Assembly (NCBI RefSeq): GCF_027595985.1
Contig: NC_073308.1
Coordinates: forward strand, 11,678,566-11,742,565
DNA: 64,000 nucleotides
Source: Sorex araneus
Lineage: Eukaryota; Chordata; Mammalia; Eulipotyphla; Soricidae
Direction of reading: 5' to 3'
Positions 1-10,300 of the stretch are shown piece after piece. Numbering within the stretch: the first letter of the stretch is position 1; each line of letters begins with the position of its first letter. The notes under the pieces are model-generated. The model saw only the letters and a program-made list of their open reading frames with translations. It did not search any database and was not told the DNA's origin. Made by a program: the position numbers and the translations under genes.

Positions 1-112
1 AGGAAGGAAGGAAGAGAGGGAGGGAGGGAGGGAGGGAGGGAGGGAGGGAGGGAGGGAGGGAGGGAGGGAGGGAGGGAGGGAGGGAGGGAGGGAGGGAGGG
101 AGGGAGGGAGGA
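1..112. repeat. (GGGA)n / (GGAA) microsatellite
   Basis: A purine-only run of GGAA then GGGA units, cut by the window start. Similar arrays at 31056-31245 and 31617-31860 grew from retroelement A-tails, so this one may too, but the upstream element is outside the window. Confidence 0.95.
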
Positions 113-714
113 AAAAAGAATCTGATTGAGCAGCCAGGTCTTGCCTAGAAGACCTCAGGGAGAAACTGAGTCTCCTGGGCCACGGACAGGCTCTGGCCCC
201 AGTCAGATCCCTGTAGATCATCCCGTCCCCCTGGCCAACTCCTGGCACTCCTTCCACAGGGCCCGCCCAGCAGACAGGCCTCCTGCCCTCTGCTAGGAAG
301 ACCTACTGGGTCACTGGAGTGGGCAGGCACTCGGTAGGGGCTTCCCACAGCTGCCCCTCATTTTCCAACAGAAAGGGGAGCCCCAGAGGGAGGCCAGGGG
401 TCCCCCCAGAGAGGTCAGCTAGAACTGCCCCATGTCCAACGCAGCATCATAAACGACAGGCCAAGAGCACAGAGCAGGAGCTGAGGGGCCAGGACCCACC
501 TGTCACAACTGCTTCAGCCACCGGTCAAAGGCCAGCGCCCAGTTGCAGGAACCTGTGCTCTGACCGTGGCTGGGCCAGGCGGTCGTACCTCCAATAGCCC
601 TGACAGGGGCGGGTCCCGGAGTCCTCTGCCCTCAGGGGTCTCAGTGCCTCTTCCCTGCCCTACCTGCTTCCTCTCCTCTCCATTCTCCACCCCTTCCCCC
701 AGCACTAGGCCACG
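113..714. other. intergenic, no gene seen
   Basis: Non-repetitive GC-rich sequence about 3 kb downstream of the RAMP3 poly(A) site. Open frames here are short, overlap on both strands and show no recognisable domain. Confidence 0.5.
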
Positions 715-826
715 GGCTCAGACCAGACACTGACCCCAGGTCAGACCAGACACTGACCCAGGCCCAGACCAGACACTGACCCCAGGCTCAGACCAGACAC
801 TGACCCAGGCCCAGACCAGACACTCT
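715..826. repeat. minisatellite, 23-24 bp unit
   Basis: About five copies of a unit built on CAGACCAGACACTGACC. Units ending CCCAGGCT/CCCAGGT and CCAGGCC alternate, giving a higher-order period of about 47 bp. Confidence 0.9.
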
Positions 827-1034
827 CCTTTCATCGTCACTGTTCCCAACCACGAACCTCTGCTTGAATTTCATTCTCAAATCCACTAATCCACTATCAA
901 GAATTCAAAAGCAGCCTAATGGAAAGGAGAGAGCCAAGCTCTGGTCAAAGAAAGCAAAGGAACATTCACAGCAAGCTCTGGCCCCTGCAAGGGTCATAGA
1001 CACAGGCTGGAGGGGCTCTGGCCTTAGCTGTATA

Positions 1035-2095
1035 CATACAGTAGGATAACACTGCCAGAGGTAGCTTAGCTTTATTTAGGTTACTCCCATCACAGTGCTC
1101 CCATTCCGCTGTGTTTATTTGTAACTTCTTTCTTTGTGCTCTGTTGACTTGTAAACATTGTTTTTTCTCTTCTCCTTGAGTCCTTTGTATAGTTTATTCA
1201 GAGCAATGTCTTTTTGTATGGGCACAGAAGACGGTAGCAAATGCTATGCTTTTGTAACCTGGGAGTCATTTGACTCTACATATTTTTCTCCCAGGAATCT
1301 GTTCTCTAGACCTAAGCCTCAGCTGCCCTTACTTCCTAGCACCCCCAAAGGCAGGGTCCCGAAAAGGGAAAAGGGACTGGATGGACCCAGGGCAATGGTG
1401 AGTTATGTGCTACCCTGGCATCGAGATGGGCCTGGCCAAAGTGCCTAATGCTTAACTATAAGTTAAGAGCTTGGTCATGGACAAATGCTGTCATGATCCA
1501 GTGATAACTAGATTCGGACCCTGCTAGGGTTAGAAATGACTCATCTGGCCTGAGCACTGTAGTCTGAGTTTGTGGAGAGCTGCCCTACAAGCCTCAATGT
1601 ATCTCTTACTGTGTCCATACAAAAATAACTAATATTAAGATGTTGACTGAATTAATGGACTGAGAAAAGGAGAAAAACACCTTATGAGGTATTTTGAGGG
1701 CAGTCAGGAAGGGCTTTGGAATACTTCTAGGTGGTGTTTCCTTTGAGCCTGGTGGACCCTCAGGAAGGGCTTTCTTATGTTGATTTTGCTACCAGACTGG
1801 GTGTAGCCCAGAGGGCAAGGTGGAGAGAGACAAGTAGGGGTGGAGAGACTAGTGTGGAGGAGGAGAACCCAGAGAGCTGGACCGGGGAATGAGGGGCTCG
1901 GGAGGAAGAGTGTGTGAGATGGGAGAGATGAGAGGTTGAATAAACAGCTACTAATCAGCAGCCAGCTTGGTCCTTGTTCTTCCTTCGCCTGACCTTGGCC
2001 AATAGCCGCCCCGATCCAGCCCATATACAGCGGCTCCAGAGCACTGAACGCGGGGGGTGAGACAGAGCCGCCCAGAGAGCCGCTAACACACACCC
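1035..2095 (+). mobile_element. LTR-like repeat, copy 1
   Basis: Closely resembles 33590-34800 along its length, including shared blocks such as AAGCCTCAGCTGCCCTTACT and TAATGCTTAACTATA. An AATAAA lies at 1939-1944, at the same relative place as in copy 2. Two dispersed same-strand copies of about 1 kb with an internal poly(A) signal and no coding region suggest a solo LTR of an endogenous retrovirus. Class not assigned; boundaries approximate. Confidence 0.45.
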
Positions 2096-2476
2096 TTCAG
2101 CATGCGTATTTTTCACAGATGTAGACACCAGCATAGCTGGGTCTGCTCCAGGCCCCCAGCCCGAGCCTGGGGGAGGAGCAGACAGCCTTGGGGACCCCTG
2201 GGAGCACCAGCTCTCCTGGCCTGCCAGCAGCACCCAGAACAGCACCAGTCACCCCAGGCCACACCGAAAAGACCCAACCAGCTCTGCCACTGGCTACTCA
2301 GCCTGCCAGAGAACTGACCTCTGCCCTCCTCCTGGTCCCCATGGCTGTGCCCTGAGTCTGGGAGGACGCAGCAGACCACCTCCAGGAGCTCTGGGAAGAA
2401 GGGGCTGGAAGAGGCAGGACACTCCACTCAGGCCCAGCTCCGGGCACCATCTGAGGAAAGGGCGACATCTTCTGGT

Positions 2477-2499
2477 TGGGGTTGGGGTTGGGGTTGGGG
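2477..2499. repeat. (TTGGGG)4 telomere-like run
   Basis: Four TTGGGG units in tandem beside a reversed SINE. On this strand the run could fold as a G-quadruplex. It probably derives from the SINE A-tail side, since the SINE end abuts it. Confidence 0.8.
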
Positions 2500-2636
2500 G
2501 CCACACCCAGCTGTGCTCAGGGCTGACTCCTGGCTCTGTGCTCAGGGCTCCCTCCTGGCAGGCCCAAGGACCAAATGGTTGCTGGGGACCAAACCCGGGT
2601 CGACCGGGAGGCCAGTGCCCTCCCGAGTGTGCTGCC
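2499..2636 (-). mobile_element. SOR-type SINE (old, minus)
   Basis: Reverse of the family: GGCCACACCCAGCTGTGCTCAG matches the reversed 3' body, and the B-box region is seen as AACCCGGGTCG. Diverged. Confidence 0.7.
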
Positions 2637-3313
2637 AGGTCAGGCCTCACCCTAAGGTGAGACAGTCCAACCCATCAGCACCCATTGGGCGCAGCGCCCT
2701 CTGCGATGCCAGTTTGCTTCCTCTGTCATTTTGCAAATGGTCAGGAGGGGCACTGGCCGAGCGAGACCAGCTGTCCCCACCACTTCCTGCTTCTGCCTGG
2801 AGCTGGTTCCCCATGTCCCCACATTCACACCCTGGCAGCCTCCGCCAGGGCACCAGGGCCCTGGAGCTGGTTCTCTCCGGACTTGCCAACAGCCGTCCCT
2901 GGGATCAGTGAAGCCTGCTGACGCACGTGTGAGCACGGCCTGCTGCGGAGCCAAGCCGTGACGAGGGAAACGCTCCAGGGGGTCCAAGCAAGCACAAGGC
3001 AGGACAGAGGGTCTGCTCTCCACCCTGACCACAGGGCCCCACGGCCCAGACAGGCCCAGGCAGCCCACAGCCTCTCTGCCCTCCAAGCTCCGACCCTCTG
3101 TGGTTTGGGCGTTGGGAAACTGACCTGTCTCCCTATACTCCAGAAATCAGTCGGGAGCCCTGGGGGCCACGAGCTGGCTGCTCTGTGAGGGCTCTCCTGA
3201 GCTCTCCTGGGGCAAGCCCCTGGGTGGCCCCCAAGCTAACCACAAACCTTCTTCTAGGAGGGGTGGAGGGGAAGGGTGGAGCGGAGCCTGGGGTGCTCTA
3301 GTGTGGTGAAAGT

Positions 3314-3475
3314 GCAGAGAAATCAGACAGCAGCTAACGCATCTGCCTTGCATGCAGCTGACCCAGGTTCCACCCCTGGAATCCCATATGGGGGAACCCC
3401 TGGACACAGAGCCAGGAGCAAGCTCTGAGCACCACCCCCCAAACCCCATTCCAAAAGAGAAAGAACTAAATCCTC
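3314..3475 (+). mobile_element. SOR-type SINE (old)
   Basis: Contains CTGCCTTGCATGCAGCTGACC, then TCCCATATGG and AGAGCCAGGAGC in the family order. The head and tail are diverged. Confidence 0.7.
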
Positions 3476-3481
3476 ACTTTA

Positions 3482-3612
3482 CTTGGATTTGAACCCGGTG
3501 CCCCCTGTGGTCCTCCAAATTCCCCCTCCGGAGGTGAGACCTGAACGCAGAGCTGGGAGTGAGCCCTGAGCACAGCCAGGTATATCTCAAAGCCAAATAA
3601 AAAACCCTTAAA
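3482..3612 (+). mobile_element. SOR-type SINE fragment
   Basis: Starts inside the B-box region (TTTGAACCC) and runs through GCAGAGCTGGGAGTGAGCCC to an A-rich tail. Confidence 0.6.
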
Positions 3613-3678
3613 ACCACTCTGAACGTTTATGTGATTATACCCATGTGATCCAAACTACTATAATTCAGTAAAAGTTGA

Positions 3679-3808
3679 ATGGGAGCCACAGTGACAGTGC
3701 AGCAGGTAGGGCCCTCGCCTTGCACACAGCCCCTGGATTGGATCCCGGCACCCCCTATGGTCTCCTGAGCACGGCCAGGTGTGGCCCAAACCCCTCCCCA
3801 AAAGGTTG
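3679..3808 (+). mobile_element. SOR-type SINE (old)
   Basis: GTGCAGCAGGTAGGGCCCTC, CTTGCACACAGC and CCCCCTATGGTCTCCTGAGC follow the family order; the middle copy of the AGGAGT block is absent. Confidence 0.7.
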
Positions 3809-3847
3809 AAGAACAGACAAGCAGGAAGCCACAGATGTGAGGAAGGT

Positions 3848-3853
3848 TTTAAT
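3848..3853 (-). terminator. RAMP3: RAMP3 poly(A) signal ATTAAA
   Basis: Read on the minus strand, ATTAAA lies about 265 bases after the RAMP3 stop codon. It is the first canonical variant hexamer downstream, which would give a short 3'UTR. A longer 3'UTR using another site is possible. Confidence 0.5.
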
Positions 3854-4115
3854 CAGCAAACAGACAGCGCTTGAAGCCCCGCTCAGGGCGGCCCCTGGGA
3901 AGGAGCCCCCCGCCCCCTCGCCACCCAGCCCGACTCAGCCGCCCACCCCGGGCACTCAGTCTCTCGGCAGCGGGGGCACACTGACACCGACTCCCTCCTC
4001 ACAGGGTCTTAGCCACAGACACCAGAAAGCGGGAAGAGCGTGAGTGGGGGCCACACGTGTGCCCACGGCTGGCCCACCCGAGTCCCTCGCAGTTCTGGCA
4101 GGGCCTGGGCCGGGC

Positions 4116-4371
4116 TCACAGTGGTTGGTCTGTGTGTTTGCTGCGCCACACCACCAGCGCGGCCATGGCCACAGTCAGCAGAATGGGCAGGGCGATGAGG
4201 GGGACCAGCACCTCGTCAGGGGGGTCCTCCCAGTGCTCCCTGTCCACGGAGCAGTTGGAGAAAAATTGCCGGTGCACGCTGGTGAGAAAGGTCTGGACCA
4301 GGGGATTGGGCCAGTAGCAGCCCACGGCGTTGGACTCCACCTCAGTGCAGTTGGTGAAGCTCTCGTAGTAC
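4116..4371 (-). CDS. RAMP3: RAMP3 exon 3 (coding part)
   Basis: Encodes YYESFTNC through the stop: second half of the ectodomain, transmembrane helix and tail. The acceptor is CTTTTGCAG on the minus strand, immediately before 4371. The first base completes the Val codon split with exon 2. Confidence 0.94.
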
Positions 4372-7300
4372 CTGCAAAAGCAGAAGGCTCAGCCCTGCTG
4401 GCCCGCCCAGACACCCTCCCGGGCACTGCAAGGGGCGACCCTGATCCCAGCCAACGGGCTCGCAGACTTGGCCCCACACATCGCGCTGAGGTCTGCGCCG
4501 CCGGCCCCAGCGCCTGAGTGACCTGGCCTGGCTGAGGCAGGCCCTCAGAGCCCCAGCGTCAGCCCTGCTCAGGGGTTGGTGGTTCTCAGGGCAAGACCCG
4601 CCCTTCCAGCCCCAGCCACCCACCGCGGCCTGGCATCCCTGCCCCCAATATCGCAATTCAAGCCTCTGTGGGAATCCCCGTGTACCCCTAGGAAGTGTCC
4701 CTCCAGCTCTGCCCCCGCCCGCTCCCTGGCCCTTTCTGACAGGGCCTCGCCTGCCCCTCAGAGCCCATGAAACTCTGCGACGTTGGCTCCTCTGCTCCCC
4801 TGAGGTGGGGACGGGCTCCCCACCCCGCCCCTGCACTGACCCAAGTGCTACTGCACAGCACTGCCAGGAGTGATCTCTGAGCACCGCTGGGTGTGGCCCC
4901 AAGCAAACAAAAGCAAAAGGCCCTGGCCTGCCCCACCCCAGCACCCAGCGCCAGTACCGCAGGTATCCCCATTTGTCTCAGCCAATGAGCTGACAAGCTG
5001 CCTCCACAGGGGACCACCCGCCCCTGAGAAGTGACCAGGAGAGTCCTGGAAAAGGACATCCGAGGCTCCAAACCCCCAGGGTGGTGCAGGCCTTGCAGCC
5101 TTCGGGGCTGGGGTGCAGCACCCCGACATAAGATTCCCAAGGACAGGGAGTGGCTAAGTTTGGACATTGGATGTGACCAAAGATGAAGTTACCGGAGAAG
5201 GGGCCAGAGCACAGTGGGGAGGGTATCTCCTAGCCCACAGCTGACCTGGGTCAATCCTGGTGTCCGATATGGTCCCTGGGCACCTCCGGGAGAGATCCCT
5301 GAGTGCAGACCTGGGGTAAGCCCTGAGCTGGGGGTGACCCCAAAACAAACAAGAGTGACTAGAAAGTAGGAGTTAGTTACTTTCCTTCTTGGGGTGATCA
5401 GGAAGTGGGGCTCTGCACCAGCACCCAACCTCCGACCACAGACCCCCCCAAGCCCAGCTCCACCCAGCATGCCGGGACAGGCACCACCCCTTAAGGACAG
5501 GGACGCAGCGTGGGGCTTCGCAGAGCAGTGGCCCGCTCAAGGGCAGCAGGACAGCCTGGGGACCCGCGCCACACTCACACGATGAACTCGGCCAGGTCAC
5601 ACCACTTCCACACGGCCACCGAGTGCATGCTGGCGGAGAAGGCGGCCTGGCACTGCGGCAGCAGCTCCAGCATGCGCGTCTCATTGCAGCCCCCCACGGG
5701 GGCGCCGCCTCCTGCAGGGAGACACTCGTGAGGGGACCCTAACGAGGACCCACAGGCCCGCATCACTTCACTCAGACACCTTCTCCCTGGGTGCCCCCAA
5801 GAGCCAGGACCTGGGTCAGAAAGGGGACAAGGGAGATGGGGTCGGGTCCCGCGCAGAGGGAGGAGATGGTGATTGTGGGGTCACAGGCAGGACAACACAA
5901 GCCAGGGTGAGGAGGGACCCCACAGTCGGGAGGGAGACCCCAGAGTCAGGGGAGGGAGACCCCACAAGCAGGGGAGGGAGACCCCACAGACCCCACAGGG
6001 GTAGGTCTCTGCTATGAGGAGAGCTGTGTGCAGGGCCATATCCTGAGGGCGGCCTGTGCCGGGCAGTTTAAGGCACTGGAGCCGCATATGATCATTGCAT
6101 GGGGTATGTATGGGTGCTATGGTGAGTGTCTGTGTATGGGTGTTATGGTGCATGTGTCTGTCTATATATCTCTGTTGTGTCTCTGTGTGTCTGTGTATAT
6201 ACATGTGTGTGATGTATGTGATGTGTTTGTGTATAAGGGTTGTATATGTTTGTATGTGTATGTGTGTGGACTGTATGTGTCTGTCTGATTTGTGTGCATG
6301 ATGTATGTGTGTGGTGTGTCTGTGATGTGTATGTGTGTATATGGGTTCTGTGCCTGTGTGTCTAATGTGTGTGGGCGTGTGCCTGTGTTTCTGATGTATG
6401 TGTGGTATGTGTGTGTGTGAAGTGTGTCTGTGGTGTGTGTATAGTGTGACTCTGTGTCTGATATATGTGATATATGTAGTGTGTGATGTGTCTGTCTGTG
6501 ATAGTCTGTATGTGTGCACGTGTGCGCCCCCTCTGCGTGAAGGTCTGCAGTTGTGTACCATGCCCTCCCCGGTCTCTTGCCCTGGAACCCTCTTCACCGC
6601 CCTCTCAGCCCACCCTCAGCACCCTCAGCCACACGCCCAACACCTCCCAGCCCCCCCTCAGCACCCTCAGCCACATGCCTGACACCTCCCAGCCCCCTTT
6701 CAGCGCCCGCAGCCACATGCCTGACACCTCCCAGGCCCCTCTCAGCGCCCGCAGCCACACACACCTGACACCCCTCAGCGCCCACAGCTGCCACAGTGCG
6801 TCCGGCCAGACTCCACCATTCATGACTGAGCTCACATGCAGAGACACCAAATTGCCAAAACCAGGTGCACTAGGTTTTCTCGGCTGAGAACTCTGAGGTC
6901 TTCTAGGAAAGGGGAGGGCAGCTCTCCCCAGCCCTAGCCCTGTGCAACACTGGGTCTGTGTTGTAACCCTGTGCAACACTGGGTCTGACCCAAAATTTTT
7001 TAAAAAAGAAGATATTGACACCCAGTAGGAGCACACCAGGTTAGGTGGGAAAGTCACAGAGTAGCCAGCTAAGCTAGTTAACAAAACATTCCCACAGAAG
7101 ACTCAGCTAGCAACAGCAGCTTAGTAGCCCTCAGACCAGGACTTTACGTCCTCATAGTAGGATACAACAATTTTTACAAATTTATTTTTATTGAAATATT
7201 TTTAATAATTCCATTAGCCATTTAGTGATAACAAGCAATATGAAATACATTTTGGGGGTCTGCTACAGGGGCAGGTTTGAGGGATGGTTGGGAAAATGGG

Positions 7301-10300
7301 GCAATAGCGGAGGGAGGGTTACACAGGTGGCAGGATTGGTACTGGAATATTGAAGGCCTTGACACATCGTGAACACTTTGTAAGCCACAGTGTTTAAATA
7401 AAGTGGAAAAATAAGAAAGGAAAGAGTGTTGGGCTGGAGTAATAGAAAGTCGGGCGCTTGCCTTGCACATGGCTGACCTGTCCACCCCGGGCTCTAAAGC
7501 ATGCTAAGTGTGATCCCTGAGCACTGACCCAGGAGGAAGACCAAGCACTGCCAGGTGTGGCCAGGAAAAAGAAAAGAGTAGGGAGGGCGCTTGCCTTGCA
7601 CACAGCCAACCTGGGTTCAATCCCCGGCACCCCTTATGGTGCCCCAAGCACTGCCAGGAGTGATCCTGAGTATAGAGCCAGGAGTATCCCCTAAGTATTG
7701 CTGGGTGTGACCCCTCCAAAAAAGAGAAAGAGAAAGGAGTGTCAAATAACTGTGTTATAAAACACAGATCAAAAGAAAATAACTTCTTGTGGCTTCTATT
7801 AACTGATTTTTAAAGTAATCTATAAAACAATACATAAGCAGTTGTATGATTAGATGAGAGCACATTTTTTAAAAATGGTTTTGGTCTTTGGGTCACACCC
7901 AGAGATGTTCAGGGACTGTTCCTGGCTCAGTGCCTGGCTGTGGCTCCTGGAGGTGCTCCAGGGACCATAGACAGTGCCAGGGATTAGATCACGTCTACCC
8001 ATATACAGACCACATGCGCCAACCCACCGAGCACCTCTCCAGGCTAGCATAGTTTTAATTTTTATAATAAAAACACAAGAGATTGGTGGATGAAAGATAC
8101 AGTGGGATAAGGTTATGACTCAGTACACATGGGTGACTAAAGAGAACTAGAAATAGCAAACGTTCACAATAAAAAGTTTTTCTTCTTTTGTTCATTTACA
8201 TTTAAAACATTAAATTGAGGAACCAAGAAAATATCTCAAGGAACGGAGTACATGCCTAACATTTGCAAAACCATAGCCCAATCCAGGCCTGCATGCCTCT
8301 GCCAACACCAGCAGATGTGCCCTGTCAGCCTCAGCACCACCTGAGCACCACCAGTGTAAGCATTGCTGGAAGGAGAAAATCAACACATCATGGGGTTCAG
8401 ATAGTAGGCAACAAATCATAGAGGGAAATATGTGGTACTGTATATATACATATATGTGTATATATATGTATATATATACATATATACACCACATGTGTAC
8501 AGTACCACTTCCCTCCCCTTCAGCACTGACCAATGCCCACTACGTTTCCTGTGGTAAGATCCATCTCACCAAGTCCCATAACAACTAGGTGGCACAGACT
8601 AATTGTGGCCTCTGAAGACAACCCAGCAGCTCAGTACAGGGCAGGACCAAACCTGACCATCTGCCTGCAGAGACGCCTCAGCGTGTGTGAATATACCAGC
8701 CCAGTCTGGGCTGTCACCCACACCCAACCTCATCTTGGCTTGCCTGAGGACAGTTCAACCCTTCCCCAGGCTCTCCCTGGCTATTCCTAGCACAGCACCT
8801 TACTTCCATCCTCCTCTCCCTCTCTCAGAAGCAGCAGAATGTTTAAAAAAAAAAATCAATGACGTAAAAAAGTTGAAGCAGTAGTTCAGAGCCTCCCCCA
8901 AATGGAAGCTCGGTGGCTGTGCTGAGCACTCCTGACTATGCAAGTGCATTACCCACACTCTAACCCCCACCACACAGTCTCTCCAGCCCCAAAACAGCTT
9001 CATTTAAGATAGTAGCCAGGGGATGGAGCTATAGCACAGTGGGTAGGGCGTTTGCCTTGCATGCAGCCAGTCCGGGTTCGAATCCCAGCATCATCCCACA
9101 TGGTCCCCTGAGCATCGCCAGGAGTAATTCCTGAGTGCAGAGCCAGAAGTAACCCCTGTGCATCGCCAGGAGTAATTCCTGAGTGCAGAGCCAGAAGTAA
9201 CCCCTGTGCATCGCCAGGTGTGACCCAAAAAGAAAAAAAAAAAAACATAGTATCCAAAGGTGACCAGAGAGATAGTGCAATGGGCGGAGCACTTGCCCTG
9301 TAGCTGACCCAGGTTCAATTGCCAGCACCACATACGGGCCTGAGAGCCCGTCAGGAGTGATCCCTGAGCACAGGACCAGAAATCAGCCCTGAGCACAGAC
9401 AGATGTAGCCCAAAAACAACAAAAAATAGTGTCCAGAGAATATCAAATACTTACAAAGAAGGTGAAAGACACCAAAAACTGTACGTGTATGGAGTTATGA
9501 GATGGCAGCAGGGCACTGGTCTTGCAGAGCCAACCCAGACTCAGTCCTCAGGTGATTCTTGAGTGCAGAGCCAGGAGTTGCCACCACTGAGTGTGGTCCA
9601 AAATCCCAAAAACAAAATAAAGTATAAACAAATAATTAAAATTAAACTGTAGGTCACTTTTTTAAATTTTCACTTTCAAGAAAAATACTTATTTTTTTAT
9701 AAATTTAAAAATTCTGTGTTGAGTGCCAAAATGGATTAAAAATCTGAATCCAACATTCTGCTGCCTACAAGAAACACATCTGAACAGTCAGAGCAAACAC
9801 AGACTCAAAGTAAGAGAATCGAAAACAATCCTTCAAGCAAACAACTCCCTCAAAAAAGCTGGGGTGGCCATACTAGTATCCGACAGCATAGATTTCAGGC
9901 TGAAAAAGATTAGAAGGGACAGTGAAGGCCATTTTTTATCAAGAGACAGGTACAGCAGGAAGAAATAAAAACTCCTAACTATATACACACCAAATGAGAG
10001 ACCAGCAAAATACTTAAAACAACTGCTAATAGACTTAAAGGAGGACATTGGTAGCAACACAATAGTAGTTGGGGACTTCAAAATCGCCTTATCACCTATG
10101 AATAGACCAGCAAGATTAAAACTCAGCAAGGAAGTACTAGATTTGAAGGAAGAAATAGAAGAGAGAGGGCCTTCCATACCCAAAAAACTGAATACACATT
10201 CGTTTCCAGTGCACACAGAACATTTACACCATGTGCTGGGTCACAAAACATACCTCAATAGAATCAGGAAGATAGAAATTGTATCAACTATCTTTTCAGA

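Larger units (their letters stand above)
4372..5578 (-). other. RAMP3: RAMP3 intron 2
   Basis: A 1.2-kb intron bounded by GTGTGAGTG-type donor (gtgagt at 5578-5573) and TTTTGCAG acceptor. It holds two old SINE pieces and no other feature that I can see. Confidence 0.85.

Noticed and set aside
6028-6597. Frames in the TG-rich region, up to 238 codons on the minus strand
   Set aside because: His/Thr-rich and Cys/Val-rich translations of a TG/CA repeat.
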